Positions 7,728 to 17,066 of a stretch of DNA of 64,000 nt are shown piece after piece. A program made the translations under genes and the position numbers. The first letter of the stretch is position 1; the number at the start of each line of letters is the position of its first letter. This DNA comes from Saprospiraceae bacterium (GTDB lineage Bacteria; Bacteroidota; Bacteroidia; Chitinophagales; Saprospiraceae): NCBI GenBank assembly GCA_016718505.1, contig JADKDE010000002.1, positions 62,001 through 126,000 on the forward strand, in the 5' to 3' direction. The notes beneath the pieces are model-generated. The model had not been told where the DNA came from. It saw only the letters and a program-made list of their open reading frames with translations, and searched no databases.

Positions 7728-8963
7728 ATGAAATACGTTTATCATTTTATAAGATATTTGGTGAAAATTGGGCTGCATTTCTTCTGGGCTGACCATAAGA
7801 TTGAAGGGAAGGAGCATATCGATTATAAAGTGCCGACCATCGTCGTGTCCAATCACCCAAATACCATGTTCGACGTGCTGAATGGTGTGCATTTTATCAA
7901 TAATGGCATCAAATTTTTAGCAAATGCCTCCTTGTTCAAATCAAAGTTCAATAATTGGTTTTTTACAAACTTTTTTTGCATTCCCGTACAAAGGCCACAA
8001 GATATTGGGGGAAATAGAATTCTCAACAACGACCATGCTTTTGATGCGGCTATAGACTATTTGCGGGATGGCGGGTATATCTATATCGCGCCCGAAGGAA
8101 CATCATTTCTAAAACGACAATTGCTGGAACTAAAAACAGGAACTGCTAGAATAGGACTGCAAGCTGTTCAAGAAATAGGGGAAGCGTCCGAGGTTCATAT
8201 TTTGCCCATTGGGATTAATTATACTTCTCCAACAAGATGGGCTGGCGCTTCCTACGTAAAAGTGGCTCCACCGATTAAATTGTCTCAATGGCGGCAATCT
8301 TATGAACACGATCCCTACGAAACCGTTCGCATCGTTACCAATAATATCAAAGAAGTTTTGGATGATTTGTGCATCGATGCCGACACGGATGAAGAAGAAA
8401 AAATGCTTTGTTTTGACGAACTAACGGCATTGAGTCGAGGATTCGCCCTGCATAATACCAAAGAATCATTCCAATCCAGCCATCAATTGCTTTTCGATAT
8501 CAGAAGCCAAGATTTTCTTTCAAATATCGCTGAAAGCAAAGAGTTTAAGGACAAGTCAGCAAAATTCACCTCATTGGGGTTTGATACGATAGACTTTCAA
8601 AAGGTTTTTTATTTTCACAAAAGCAAGCTGATGCATTTTGTAGCATTGATTTTTTTCTTGCTAATATCAGTCGCGTGGTGGCCGATTTTTATGCCGTTGC
8701 ATTTTTTTATAAGATTTGTGTCCAATAAAATTGGGCTTTATATTGGCTATTTATCCACTGCAAAATTGGTTTTGGCCATGGTCTTGACCCTACCTGGAAT
8801 TTTCTTTTTCTGTTACTACGACGAGCGGATATTGGGCTTGGACTGGCCTTGGTCCTTGGATTTGGTATTGTTGTATATTGCTTTTCAATCTTACAAATGG
8901 CTGAATATCAGCTTCAATGAGCTATCCACCATGAGAAAAATTCGAGCATTTAGCGAAGGTTAG
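7728..8963 (+). CDS. PlsC-like acyltransferase with C-terminal membrane region
   Basis: A 411-residue glycerolipid acyltransferase-family protein. The first half is a PlsC domain: SNHPNTMFDVLNG gives the NHx4D catalytic motif around residue 45, FCIPVQRP is block II, and YIAPEGTS is the EGT substrate motif around residue 120. The second half has three hydrophobic segments (about residues 295-325, 340-365 and 375-395), not part of a minimal PlsC. Last gene of the surE-lpxB run. It may be a 1-acyl-glycerol-3-phosphate acyltransferase or another lipid acyltransferase; the long C-terminal extension leaves the exact substrate open. Confidence 0.85.
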   Translation: MKYVYHFIRYLVKIGLHFFWADHKIEGKEHIDYKVPTIVVSNHPNTMFDVLNGVHFINNGIKFLANASLFKSKFNNWFFTNFFCIPVQRPQDIGGNRILNNDHAFDAAIDYLRDGGYIYIAPEGTSFLKRQLLELKTGTARIGLQAVQEIGEASEVHILPIGINYTSPTRWAGASYVKVAPPIKLSQWRQSYEHDPYETVRIVTNNIKEVLDDLCIDADTDEEEKMLCFDELTALSRGFALHNTKESFQSSHQLLFDIRSQDFLSNIAESKEFKDKSAKFTSLGFDTIDFQKVFYFHKSKLMHFVALIFFLLISVAWWPIFMPLHFFIRFVSNKIGLYIGYLSTAKLVLAMVLTLPGIFFFCYYDERILGLDWPWSLDLVLLYIAFQSYKWLNISFNELSTMRKIRAFSEG

Positions 8964-9003
8964 TCTTCTATCATTTTTTTGCCAAATGCCCTTTTTCGAA
9001 CCG

Positions 9004-10191
9004 CTAAAATGATAAGACTTTCGATAAAATGACTTTAGGGTCGTAGTTTTCTACCACAAATTTTCTCGCATTTGCACTCATTTTTTTGAGATCTTCTTGG
9101 AAAGTCGGCTCTTTCAATGAGGTCATAAAGTCAACCCATGATTCAACCGTGTCCCCGATCCAAATCTCCCTTCTATGATCGGCAGGAATCCCTTCAACAC
9201 CGATGGTTGTAGTCAAAACAATTCTCCCCATGGCCATTGCTTCGAGTATTTTCGTGCGGATTCCACTGCCGCTGAATAAGGGTACCAGAGTGATATTATG
9301 TCCTAGCACGAAGGCTTTTGCGTCCTCGATCTCGCCTTCGTATATCAGCCCCGTATCCTTTTCTCTGAGCCAAGAACTTGGCATATTCCTCCCAGCGACA
9401 TGAATGGGTATGGCGATATTTGCTTTGAGTGCGGCTGGATTTACCTCTTTCTCCAACCATTCCAATCCTTCCAAATTGGGCATCCATTCCATGTTTCCGA
9501 TGAATGAAGCCGAGGGTATCGAAGATAATTCTCTGGCTTCGAATTCCCCAGCATCTAGGCCAATAGCCAGCGATTTCACGGCTTTTCTAGGTACCATTTT
9601 AGATATATTCCCACAGTCGATATCAGATATCGCCCAGATCTCATTGACTTTCTCCCAAATATCTAATTCGAATTTTTTCAACCTTTTTGCTTGGAGTAAT
9701 AGGTAATTTTTCTTAAAAAAACCAGAGTTTTCGGCGATACGCTCCCAAATCTGATGCTCTACATTGTGCGACCTCAGGACGATTCGTGTCGCCGTTGGCT
9801 TACTTTTTTCGAGGACATAAGCCATCGTAATGCTCTCAAAGATTACCAGGTCAAAACCCTCATTATCAAGCAATTGCGCATAAATTTTCTCAAATTTTGC
9901 ATTGCAAAACCGACTTATATGAAAGGGCTCACTGGACAGTAGATTGCTAAACGCCCCCCATAATGTGATTTTATTGCCTTGGGGTACAAAATGGATTACT
10001 TCGTAGTAAGGCATTCCCTCCACGGCAGATTTTTCCTCTACAAAATGCTTGCTTGTATTCAAGGTCAAAAGCGTTACCTGACTTCCCAATTCGTGCAATG
10101 ATTTCGCTATCGCGCGAACGGCGATTGACTCCCCATCTTTCAGCGGGAAAGGCACTTTTTTACACACTTGCAATACCTTTTTAGGCAACAT
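9004..10191 (-). CDS. GT-B glycosyltransferase (family 4-like)
   Basis: A 395-residue glycosyltransferase with two Rossmann-like halves. The N-terminus VLQVCKKVPFPLKDGESIAV and the C-terminal block VPLFSGSGIRTKILEAMAMG, with the GSGIRTKxxEAMA nucleotide-sugar site and a following TTIGVEGI, are typical of GT4-like enzymes acting on polysaccharides or glycoconjugates. Convergent with the acyltransferase gene (41-base gap). The frame opens at GTG (10197), but ATG at 10191 is preferred. Acceptor and sugar are unknown. Confidence 0.85.
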   Translation of the reverse strand: MLPKKVLQVCKKVPFPLKDGESIAVRAIAKSLHELGSQVTLLTLNTSKHFVEEKSAVEGMPYYEVIHFVPQGNKITLWGAFSNLLSSEPFHISRFCNAKFEKIYAQLLDNEGFDLVIFESITMAYVLEKSKPTATRIVLRSHNVEHQIWERIAENSGFFKKNYLLLQAKRLKKFELDIWEKVNEIWAISDIDCGNISKMVPRKAVKSLAIGLDAGEFEARELSSIPSASFIGNMEWMPNLEGLEWLEKEVNPAALKANIAIPIHVAGRNMPSSWLREKDTGLIYEGEIEDAKAFVLGHNITLVPLFSGSGIRTKILEAMAMGRIVLTTTIGVEGIPADHRREIWIGDTVESWVDFMTSLKEPTFQEDLKKMSANARKFVVENYDPKVILSKVLSF

Positions 10192-10224
10192 GAGCACTCG
10201 ACTAGTTTAATGTTTGTTTTTTTT

Positions 10225-10370
10225 ATGGCGTGTCCTTCTCTCGTCTTGGAGACGAGTTCAGGTCAGGCTCTTCACGACTTCATTTCATTTCGGTCTCACT
10301 CTATTTATTTTAGCAAAATCGAAGTGAGACTTGTCCTTCGGACAATCGTTTCGATCCTTCACGCGCCCAA
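10225..10370 (+). repeat. GGGCGT intergenic element (R4)
   Basis: Opens ATGGCGTGTCC, has a CTCGTCTT/GACGAG stem, GGTCAGGCTCTTCACGAC, a long GGTCTCACT...AGTGAGAC hairpin, and closes TCCTTCACGCGCCC. It sits between the glycosyltransferase start and the 3' end of the MFS gene, both on the minus strand. The hairpin loop is longer than in R3 and R5. Confidence 0.7.
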
Positions 10371-10373
10371 CAT

Positions 10374-11699
10374 TTACTCCCTATCTTCTATTATTCGCGG
10401 TACTTTCAAGGGAATAATAAAATATAGTCCTACCAAAAAATATAATATCAATACCAAAACACTGGTTCTCATAGATCCCGTAAGCCACTCCACGAATCCA
10501 AATCCAAAGGTGCCAATGACTATGGCGAATTTTTCTAATACATCATAAAAACTATAATACGACGCCAATTCATCTTTGTGCTGATAAATCAGTTTTGAAT
10601 AAGTCGCACGCGATAACGATTGGACGCCCCCCATCACCATACCAACCAAAGCCGCCACCACATAAAATAGAGATTTGGTATATACAAAATAAGCAAAAAT
10701 GCAAATGAAAACCCAAATGACTAATATGATGACCAAGGTTACTTTATTCCCTTTAAGCTTCGACAGGCGTGAAAACATCAATGCCCCAACCAGCCCTACC
10801 AACTGGAGCAAAAGAATTATAATTATTAACTCTGTTGTCATAAATTTTAATTCGACCTTGGCAAAGGATGCCGCAAGGTATAACACGGTCTGTACCCCAG
10901 AATTGTAAAAGAAAAAGCCAATTAAAAAACGCTTGACCTCAGGAAGAGATTTCAATTCGTTCATAACCTTTTTTACCTCTTTGTATCCCTTGGTGATTAT
11001 GCCATTTTCTAGGGGTTTATTGCTGTCGCTAGGCATAGCTCTGAATGTAATTTGTGCAAAACTAATCCACCATATACCTACCAACAAAAAAGAAACCCTT
11101 GTAGCCAAAGCACTAGACTCAAATCCAAACCAATCTGGATGGAGGATGGTAACCAAATTCACTATCAACAATAAAACAGACCCAAAATACCCAAAAGCAA
11201 ACCCTTTGGCACTCACACGATCGAAATCCGAAGGCTTTGCCACTACTGGCAAATATGCGTTGTAGAAAACAAGACCACCGGCAAAGCCTATGGTCGCAAA
11301 TATAAATCCCCACGCCCCAATTTCAATCGTGGACATTCCCTTGAAAAAATACAAGCATATACACGCTAAAGAACCTAAAGTGGTGAAGAATTTTAAGAAT
11401 AATTTCTTTTTGTTGCCATAGTCTGCGATCCCCGATAGGAGAGGAGATAAAAACGCCATCACCAAGAATGCCCCAGAAATAATCAAGGAATAAAAAGAAC
11501 TATTCGATATTTTCCAACCATAAAAATTCAATACGGGATCTGTAACCGACAGAAAATAGGCAGGAAAAACCGCGGCAGAAATGACAAGGGCATAAACACT
11601 ATTTGCCCAGTCAAAAATAGCCCAAGCATTCTCCATTTTTTTTGTTCGGACCATAAGCTGTTTTATTGTTTTGTGATGATTTTCTGTCTCTTGAAGCAA
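10374..11699 (-). CDS. Atg22/UMF1-type MFS transporter
   Basis: About 441 residues with 11-12 membrane segments. NAWAIFDWANSVYALVISAAVFP near the N-terminus is the signature of the UMF1 / vacuole effluxer Atg22-like family; GVQSLSRATYSKLI around residue 355 fits the MFS loop. Bacterial members are thought to export amino acids or small solutes, substrate unknown. The start is uncertain: the reading frame allows Met1, a Met near residue 16 or the Met just before ENAWAIF. Eight bases downstream of the Omp28-like gene on the same strand, so likely the last gene of a five-gene run. Confidence 0.85.
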   Translation of the reverse strand: MLQETENHHKTIKQLMVRTKKMENAWAIFDWANSVYALVISAAVFPAYFLSVTDPVLNFYGWKISNSSFYSLIISGAFLVMAFLSPLLSGIADYGNKKKLFLKFFTTLGSLACICLYFFKGMSTIEIGAWGFIFATIGFAGGLVFYNAYLPVVAKPSDFDRVSAKGFAFGYFGSVLLLIVNLVTILHPDWFGFESSALATRVSFLLVGIWWISFAQITFRAMPSDSNKPLENGIITKGYKEVKKVMNELKSLPEVKRFLIGFFFYNSGVQTVLYLAASFAKVELKFMTTELIIIILLLQLVGLVGALMFSRLSKLKGNKVTLVIILVIWVFICIFAYFVYTKSLFYVVAALVGMVMGGVQSLSRATYSKLIYQHKDELASYYSFYDVLEKFAIVIGTFGFGFVEWLTGSMRTSVLVLILYFLVGLYFIIPLKVPRIIEDRE

Positions 11700-11707
11700 T
11701 GATACGA

Positions 11708-12703
11708 CTATTTCACGATAGTCTTTGTGACAATTCCTAGATTTGTCTTCAAGCGTATGTGATAGGCGCCACTTGCTAGATTTGATACATCCAGACTATG
11801 AACACCCGATGAATTTGAAGTGATATCCGTTTGGTATAAAATTTTGCCCATTGCATCCCAAAGTTCTATGGACTTAGCTTCCTTATATTTCGAATAATCA
11901 ATGTTCAGGGTGCCAATGCTCGGATTCGGAAAAGCCTTCAAGGCCTGATTGTCAAGAATAATATCCTCGACACTTGTTATATCATTTTCCGAACCACTAT
12001 TGATTACTTCTTTGTTGCTTATATCTTGTACCCAAGCCAATGCATACATGTTGGAGGCTATCCAATTGGGTGACAGGGAATAAGGTAAATCAATGATGGC
12101 TTCTCCTCCACTTGGTATCAGTACGACATCATTTCCACTCGGATTGGTTAAAAATTTTCTAAAGACGTCTTTGTGGATGGATTCTCCATTGGGTGCTAGG
12201 AAATTTATTTGTTTCTCGACCAAGGCCACGAATAATTTCAGGTTGCCAGCCCCTATACTAAATAGCCCAAGGTTCTTCAATTTGATTTTTTTGGTAGCTC
12301 CAGATTGATCCTCTACTTTTATTTCTAGCGGACTTGTGGCCGTTGCTAATGCATTCAATTTGGCGGTTGAGATGAAGCCAGCGTCGTCATTTACCCATAA
12401 TCCCTGGAAGAATACCTGTGGTGATCCATTTACCCCATAAAATGCTTTTCTTACTAGATTTTCAGCGGTATTCGCTTGATAATAAGCGCAAGAACTGTAA
12501 GGTATGCCAGGATAAAATGCTATATGGTGAACACTATTGGTATAAGTGCTCAGCCTATTGTACAAATTTGGATTCCTACTTGCACAGACTGGGCATGGAA
12601 GATTGGTAAAGTGTTCTACCAACCCATATTTCTTCGCACCAGACTGTCCCAATAGATTCGTGCCAATAAAGAATAAAATTGCAAATTGAATGATTTTCTT
12701 CAT
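11708..12703 (-). CDS. Omp28-like T9SS-secreted protein with CxxC motif
   Basis: A 331-residue secreted protein. Residues 1-20 form a signal peptide (MKKIIQFAILFFIGTNLLG). The next ~130 residues resemble the Omp28 / thioredoxin-like outer-membrane family: GLVEHFTNLPCPVCASRNP with C37 and C40, and VNGSPQVFFQG further on, which is like the cis-proline loop of thioredoxin folds. The last ~75 residues (FPNPSIGTLNI ... GAYHIRLKT...) are a type A T9SS sorting domain, so the protein is exported across the outer membrane or anchored on the surface. A redox or binding role is inferred from the CxxC. Its ATG overlaps the stop of the gene upstream. Confidence 0.85.
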   Translation of the reverse strand: MKKIIQFAILFFIGTNLLGQSGAKKYGLVEHFTNLPCPVCASRNPNLYNRLSTYTNSVHHIAFYPGIPYSSCAYYQANTAENLVRKAFYGVNGSPQVFFQGLWVNDDAGFISTAKLNALATATSPLEIKVEDQSGATKKIKLKNLGLFSIGAGNLKLFVALVEKQINFLAPNGESIHKDVFRKFLTNPSGNDVVLIPSGGEAIIDLPYSLSPNWIASNMYALAWVQDISNKEVINSGSENDITSVEDIILDNQALKAFPNPSIGTLNIDYSKYKEAKSIELWDAMGKILYQTDITSNSSGVHSLDVSNLASGAYHIRLKTNLGIVTKTIVK

Positions 12704-13167
12704 ACTAAAATCGTTAAAAATCGGTCAAATATCTCTTCTGAACTGATGATATACCCTTTGGTTAAAAGGTCCAATTTATAACTTAAAGATGAAACTTCCA
12801 ATTTTTTTTGATCTTGGATAAAAAAGATATTTTCTTTTCCCAACATTGTAGGATCTAATTTGGTAGCAGAAAAATCGATAGGAACTTCATTTTTGTCCAA
12901 AAGCCCCACCATGCGGACGTTTTTATCCTCGATTTTGAGCACCATCCACACACCATTTCCTAAAAATTCAAAATGATCAATTTTTGGTAAAATGGATTGC
13001 CAGACCATATCGCTAAACTCTCGAATACGATCCTCAAAATAAGCTGGATCGCCCTTTTGTTTCTCCCATTCAGACGCACTTATCCCTAAGGAAGACAAGT
13101 ATTTTTTGAATACTTCCTCCAAGGACTCCAATTCGTTTGGGGTCAATAGCCGACTCGATGAATTCAA
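12700..13167 (-). CDS. DUF6495-like conserved protein
   Basis: A 155-residue cytosolic protein: RLLTPNELESLEEVFKKYL at the N-terminus, followed by EWEKQK and DMVWQSILPKIDHFEF. It resembles the Bacteroidota DUF6495 family by overall pattern; that match is from memory and moderately sure. No signal peptide or catalytic motif. Overlaps the Omp28-like gene by four bases (ATGA) and lies 23 bases after the bacilliredoxin gene, so co-transcription is very likely. Function unknown. Confidence 0.7.
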   Translation of the reverse strand: MNSSSRLLTPNELESLEEVFKKYLSSLGISASEWEKQKGDPAYFEDRIREFSDMVWQSILPKIDHFEFLGNGVWMVLKIEDKNVRMVGLLDKNEVPIDFSATKLDPTMLGKENIFFIQDQKKLEVSSLSYKLDLLTKGYIISSEEIFDRFLTILV

Positions 13168-13190
13168 TACTTTGCTATGGATTTATGCGA

Positions 13191-13601
13191 TTAACAGTAC
13201 GTTTCAAACGCAGTCACTAGATCTTGTGAAATCATCTCCGCAGATCGTCCTTCTATATTGTGCCTTTCCAAAATAAACTTCATTTCACCATCTTTCATCA
13301 AGGCTATGCTTGGTGAACTAGGCGGATAAGGAAGCATATATTCTCTAGCGGTTTCTACTGCTTGACGGTCAACTCCTGCAAAAACGGTCAACAATTGGTT
13401 AGGAATTTTGCCATGTTTTGTTGCCATCCTGACACCAGGTCTCGCATTGGCAGCAGCACACCCACATACCGAATTTACTACAATCAAAGCTGTTCCTGAC
13501 TGATCCAAGGCTGCTTTTACTTCTTCACTGGTTTTTAGACTTTTAAAACCCGCATTTTCCAATTCTTGAGCCATAGGGGCTGTCATCTCTACTGGATACA
13601 T
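13191..13601 (-). CDS. Bacilliredoxin, BrxA/BrxB family
   Basis: A 136-residue thioredoxin-fold protein of the YphP/YqiW family: MYPVEMTAPMAQEL at the start, VVNSVCGCAAANARPG with the C46-G-C48 active site, and a long conserved centre and C-terminus. In Firmicutes these proteins remove bacillithiol from S-bacillithiolated proteins; in Bacteroidota they occur widely and are presumed to reduce mixed disulfides. The length is full and the CGC motif intact. Located between the TPR gene and the DUF6495-like gene; linkage to the CxxC-bearing Omp28-like protein suggests a redox theme in this run. Confidence 0.92.
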   Translation of the reverse strand: MYPVEMTAPMAQELENAGFKSLKTSEEVKAALDQSGTALIVVNSVCGCAAANARPGVRMATKHGKIPNQLLTVFAGVDRQAVETAREYMLPYPPSSPSIALMKDGEMKFILERHNIEGRSAEMISQDLVTAFETYC

Positions 13602-13669
13602 AATAATTATATTATTTAGATTTTTGTAAAATTTACTTGCCTAAAAAACAAAGGCGAGTACCATTTGGT

Positions 13670-13990
13670 TTAAAGTCCCAATTCTAAATTCAATTTCGCT
13701 GATTTTAATTCAGCCAATGCGTGTTGGTCTTTTATAGCATTAGCGATATTGATTCCCTTGCTGTATATTTCCAATGCCTGATCTTCCAAGCCTTCATCCG
13801 CCAATAGGCCACCTAAGTGATAGTATGCTCCGACATAGTTCTCATCGGTGGTTAATAAGGCTTCATAGTATTGTTTTGCCTTCTCAGTTTCGTGGATATT
13901 CTGATACTCTTTGGCCAATGCAAATAGAACAAATGAATCATTAGGACTATTCTCCAATAATGAAATCAATTGGTCAATCCTTGGTGTCAT
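13670..13990 (-). CDS. Small TPR protein
   Basis: A 106-residue protein built of about two to three tetratricopeptide repeats, e.g. VLFALAKEYQNIHETEKAKQ and AYYHLGGLLADEGLEDQALE. No signal peptide. Such small TPR proteins act as protein-protein adaptors; the partner is not known. First gene of the minus-strand run; its start is 248 bases from a possible -7 box at 14238-14245, leaving a long AT-rich leader. Confidence 0.8.
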   Translation of the reverse strand: MTPRIDQLISLLENSPNDSFVLFALAKEYQNIHETEKAKQYYEALLTTDENYVGAYYHLGGLLADEGLEDQALEIYSKGINIANAIKDQHALAELKSAKLNLELGL

Positions 13991-13999
13991 CTTTAGTAT

Positions 14000-14325
14000 T
14001 AAAATTTTTGTGGAAACTTTTTAACGAAAAAAAAATCGAGATATCAAGCTAGATTTAGGAAAGGGAAATAAAAGCATGTTTGAGATCGTGCTTTTTCGCT
14101 GATACCCCGATTTTTGAAGTTCATTTTTTCGTCAAAATTGCTATGCTTATATAGACAACAAATTCCATAAAAAGGTTGGGTGACTTTTTGAAAAAAATAA
14201 TATTATTTTTAAATAAATAAAAATATAATATATAATACAAAGATAATCAAATGGTTAAAATATTATTCTTTTAAATTTTTTTTTAAATTTTTTTTAATTA
14301 TTTTTAAATTTTAAAAGCATCATTT
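14000..14325. other. AT-rich gap between divergent TPR and xdhB genes
   Basis: Very AT-rich sequence with long A and T runs (e.g. the T-rich stretch 14270-14310) and no ORF. A minus-strand -7 box candidate is at 14238-14245. No plus-strand TAnnTTTG box for xdhB was found, which is odd for an operon start. Confidence 0.6.
14238..14245 (-). promoter_or_regulatory. Possible -7 box (TATCTTTG) for the TPR-led operon
   Basis: Plus strand CAAAGATA reads TATCTTTG on the minus strand. The 248-base distance to the TPR start and the AT-rich setting make this uncertain. Confidence 0.3.
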
Positions 14326-16591
14326 ATGATATCCAATATAGATACCTACTCGCACGTCAGGGGTGAATCCATTTATCTCGATGACATTCCACTTCAAGTG
14401 GGAACTTTGTTTGCCAAGGTATTTGATTCGACAGTTGCGCATGCACACATCAAACATTTGGATATTTCAAAAGCTAAAAATTATCCAGGCGTCAGAGCGG
14501 TTATCATCCATAGCGATATCACTGGAGAAAATCAAATCGGTGGAATCATCCCCGACGAACCTCTCCTAGCTGAAAACATGGTCGATTTCATCGGGATGCC
14601 CATTGCGATCGTTGTGGCAGAAAATGAACATATAGCCAAAAAAGCATTAAAACTGATAGAAATAGAATACGAGCCATTGCCCATAATTGTAGATCCTAGA
14701 GAAGCGCACAGGCAAGGGAAATACCTTTCAACTCCTAGACATTTTAATTTGGGAGATACGGAAATAGCTTGGTCTAATTGCGCTCATATTTTTGAGGGAA
14801 AAGCAGAATCTGGAGGGCAAGAACACCTATACATCGAAACGCAAGGGGCCTACGCCGTTCCTGGGGAAAATGGCTTCATCAAAGTTTATTCTTCTACACA
14901 AGGACCCACGGCTGTCCAAAAAACGGTATCTAGAGTCCTAGGAAAACCCATGCATCAAGTCGAAGTAGATACCACACGTCTTGGTGGTGGTTTCGGGGGA
15001 AAGGAGGATCAAGCTTCTACCTGGGGAGCCATTTGTGCGGTTGCAGCTCATATTACCAAGAGCCCTGTTAAGTACTCTTTGGATCGAATGGAAGATATGC
15101 GCATGACTGGGAAAAGGCATCCTTATAGTTCGGATTATAAGATTGGTTTAGACAAAGATCTGAATATCATCGCATATGAGGCTCAATACTATCAAAATGG
15201 GGGGAGCTGCTGCGGATTTGTCTCCTGCCATTTTAGAGCGCACCCTCTTTCATGCAACCAATACTTACAATATCCCCAATGTAAAAACCAGCGCATATCC
15301 GTGCAAAACCAATTTGCCACCCAATACGGCATTTAGGGGATTTGGAGGGCCACAGGGTATGTTCGTGATTGAAACCGCAATCGTTCATGCTGCTGAAGCC
15401 TTAGGCATTGCTCCACATGTCATTCAACATAAAAATTTATTAAAAACTGGTGATGAATTTCCCTATGGTCAAAAAGTCGTGAGTGAAGCCATAGAATGTT
15501 GGACCGAAGCCGAGACACAATTCAATTTTCAAGAAAAAATCAAATCGATAGAAGCCTTCAACAATAAGAATCAATTAATCAAAAAAGGCTTTGCCATCAT
15601 GCCCATCTGCTTTGGAATTTCTTTCACCAAAACCATGCTCAACCAAGCCAGATCGCTTGTTCACGTCTATACTGACGGCAGCGTACTCATCACTACGGGA
15701 GCTGTAGAAATGGGCCAAGGCGTCAATACCAAAATGGTCCAGGTCGCCGCTAAAACCCTCGGAGTCGATGAAAGTTTCGTAAAAATAAACAGCACCAATA
15801 CCTTTAGAATCGCCAATACCTCGCCCACGGCAGCCAGTGCCACCGCAGACCTCAATGGTAAGGCGGTTGAAATAGCTTGCCATAAAATCAAAGAACGGCT
15901 GTTAATTTCTGCCGCAGAAGATTTAGGAGTTTCAGAGTCGGATATTGCCTTTGTAAAAAATGAAATTTATATAAATGGCGAAAAATCTAAATTGAGTTGG
16001 AAAGATCTGATATTTGCTACTTATGCCAAGCGGGTTAGCTTGAGCGAACACGCGCATTATACGCCACCAGATATCCATTTCGACACCAATACCGAAAAAG
16101 GCCATCCGTTCGCTTATCACGTTTTTGGAACTTCCATCTTCGAAATTACCTTGGATTGTATCCGAGGCAGATATACCGTGGATTCAGCACAAGTGATCCA
16201 TGACGCAGGCCAAACGATGAATGAGAGAATAGATATGGGCCAATGCGAAGGTGCCCTGGTACAAGGGATGGGTTGGATGACTATGGAAGAACTCATTTAC
16301 GACAAGGAAGGGCGATTGCGTTCAAATGCTTTATCAACGTACAAGGTTCCAGACATTTATTCGGTCCCTAAAGACCTAGATATTAGATTTCTCAAAACAG
16401 AAAAAACCAATTTGGCTATCCTGCAATCGAAAGCTGTAGGAGAGCCGCCTTTGATGTATGGTATAGGCGCATATTTCGCTATTAGGAATGCCATCAAAGC
16501 CTTTAATCCCAAAGCATTGGTGCCTTTCGATGCACCCGCGACACACGAAAAAATTCTCTTAGCTTTATATGGGAAATATGGAGAGATTTGA
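14326..16591 (+). CDS. xdhB: Xanthine dehydrogenase molybdopterin subunit (frame break)
   Basis: A ~755-residue molybdenum hydroxylase large subunit, split by one extra base in the G run 15199-15204: dropping one G changes NGGSCCG to NGGAAADLSPAILERT and joins the two halves exactly. Marks: RGESIYLDDIP at the N-terminus, GGGFGGKEDQ, then TAFRGFGGPQGM, MGQG, and AVGEPPLMYG with the catalytic glutamate of purine hydroxylases. It oxidises hypoxanthine/xanthine with a partner FeS-FAD subunit. No XdhA-like gene (2Fe-2S plus FAD) lies next to it, although XdhC follows two genes later. Either a sequencing indel or a true pseudogene; a sequencing cause is favoured because five other genes break at or near short homopolymers. 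Confidence 0.88.
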
Positions 16592-17066
16592 TGGAATTCT
16601 CGAAGAGAATTTTGATGCCGTCATGGAAATTTATGCCCAAGGAATTGCTACCAAACAAGCAACTTTCGAGACTTCATGCCCTACTTGGTCTCAGTGGCAT
16701 GACTCTCATTCACCATTTGGTAGATGGCACCTTTGGGTCGATGATAAATTGGCTGGATGGTCAGCTCTATCCCCACATTCTAGTCGCTGCGTTTACCAAG
16801 GAGTAGCCGAGTTGAGCATTTATATGGCAGAGACATTTCAAGGAAAAGGATATGGCAAAAAGCTCCTTCTCCATTCCATTGAAGATTCAGAAAAAAAAGG
16901 CATTTGGACGCTGAAAGCGGGGATTTTCCCTGAAAACATCGGCAGTATCAAACTGCATGAATCCTGTGGATTCCGATTGATTGGATACCACGAAAAAATC
17001 GGTCGTATGGACGGAATTTGGCGGGATACTATCCTCATGGAAAGAAGATCAAAAACCATCCAATGA
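16569..17066 (+). CDS. GNAT acetyltransferase, phosphinothricin-acetyltransferase-like
   Basis: A 165-residue GNAT. IYAQGIATKQATFET in the first third and AELSIYMAETFQGKGYGKKLL around residue 90 (acetyl-CoA loop Q-G-K-G-Y-G) followed by NIGSIKLHESCGF match the Pat/ArsN1 branch, which acetylates phosphinothricin-like or related amino acids. The start overlaps the end of xdhB by 23 bases and its stop overlaps the xdhC start (ATGA), so it is translationally tied to the xdh genes. Substrate not knowable from the sequence. Confidence 0.85.
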   Translation: MGNMERFDGILEENFDAVMEIYAQGIATKQATFETSCPTWSQWHDSHSPFGRWHLWVDDKLAGWSALSPHSSRCVYQGVAELSIYMAETFQGKGYGKKLLLHSIEDSEKKGIWTLKAGIFPENIGSIKLHESCGFRLIGYHEKIGRMDGIWRDTILMERRSKTIQ

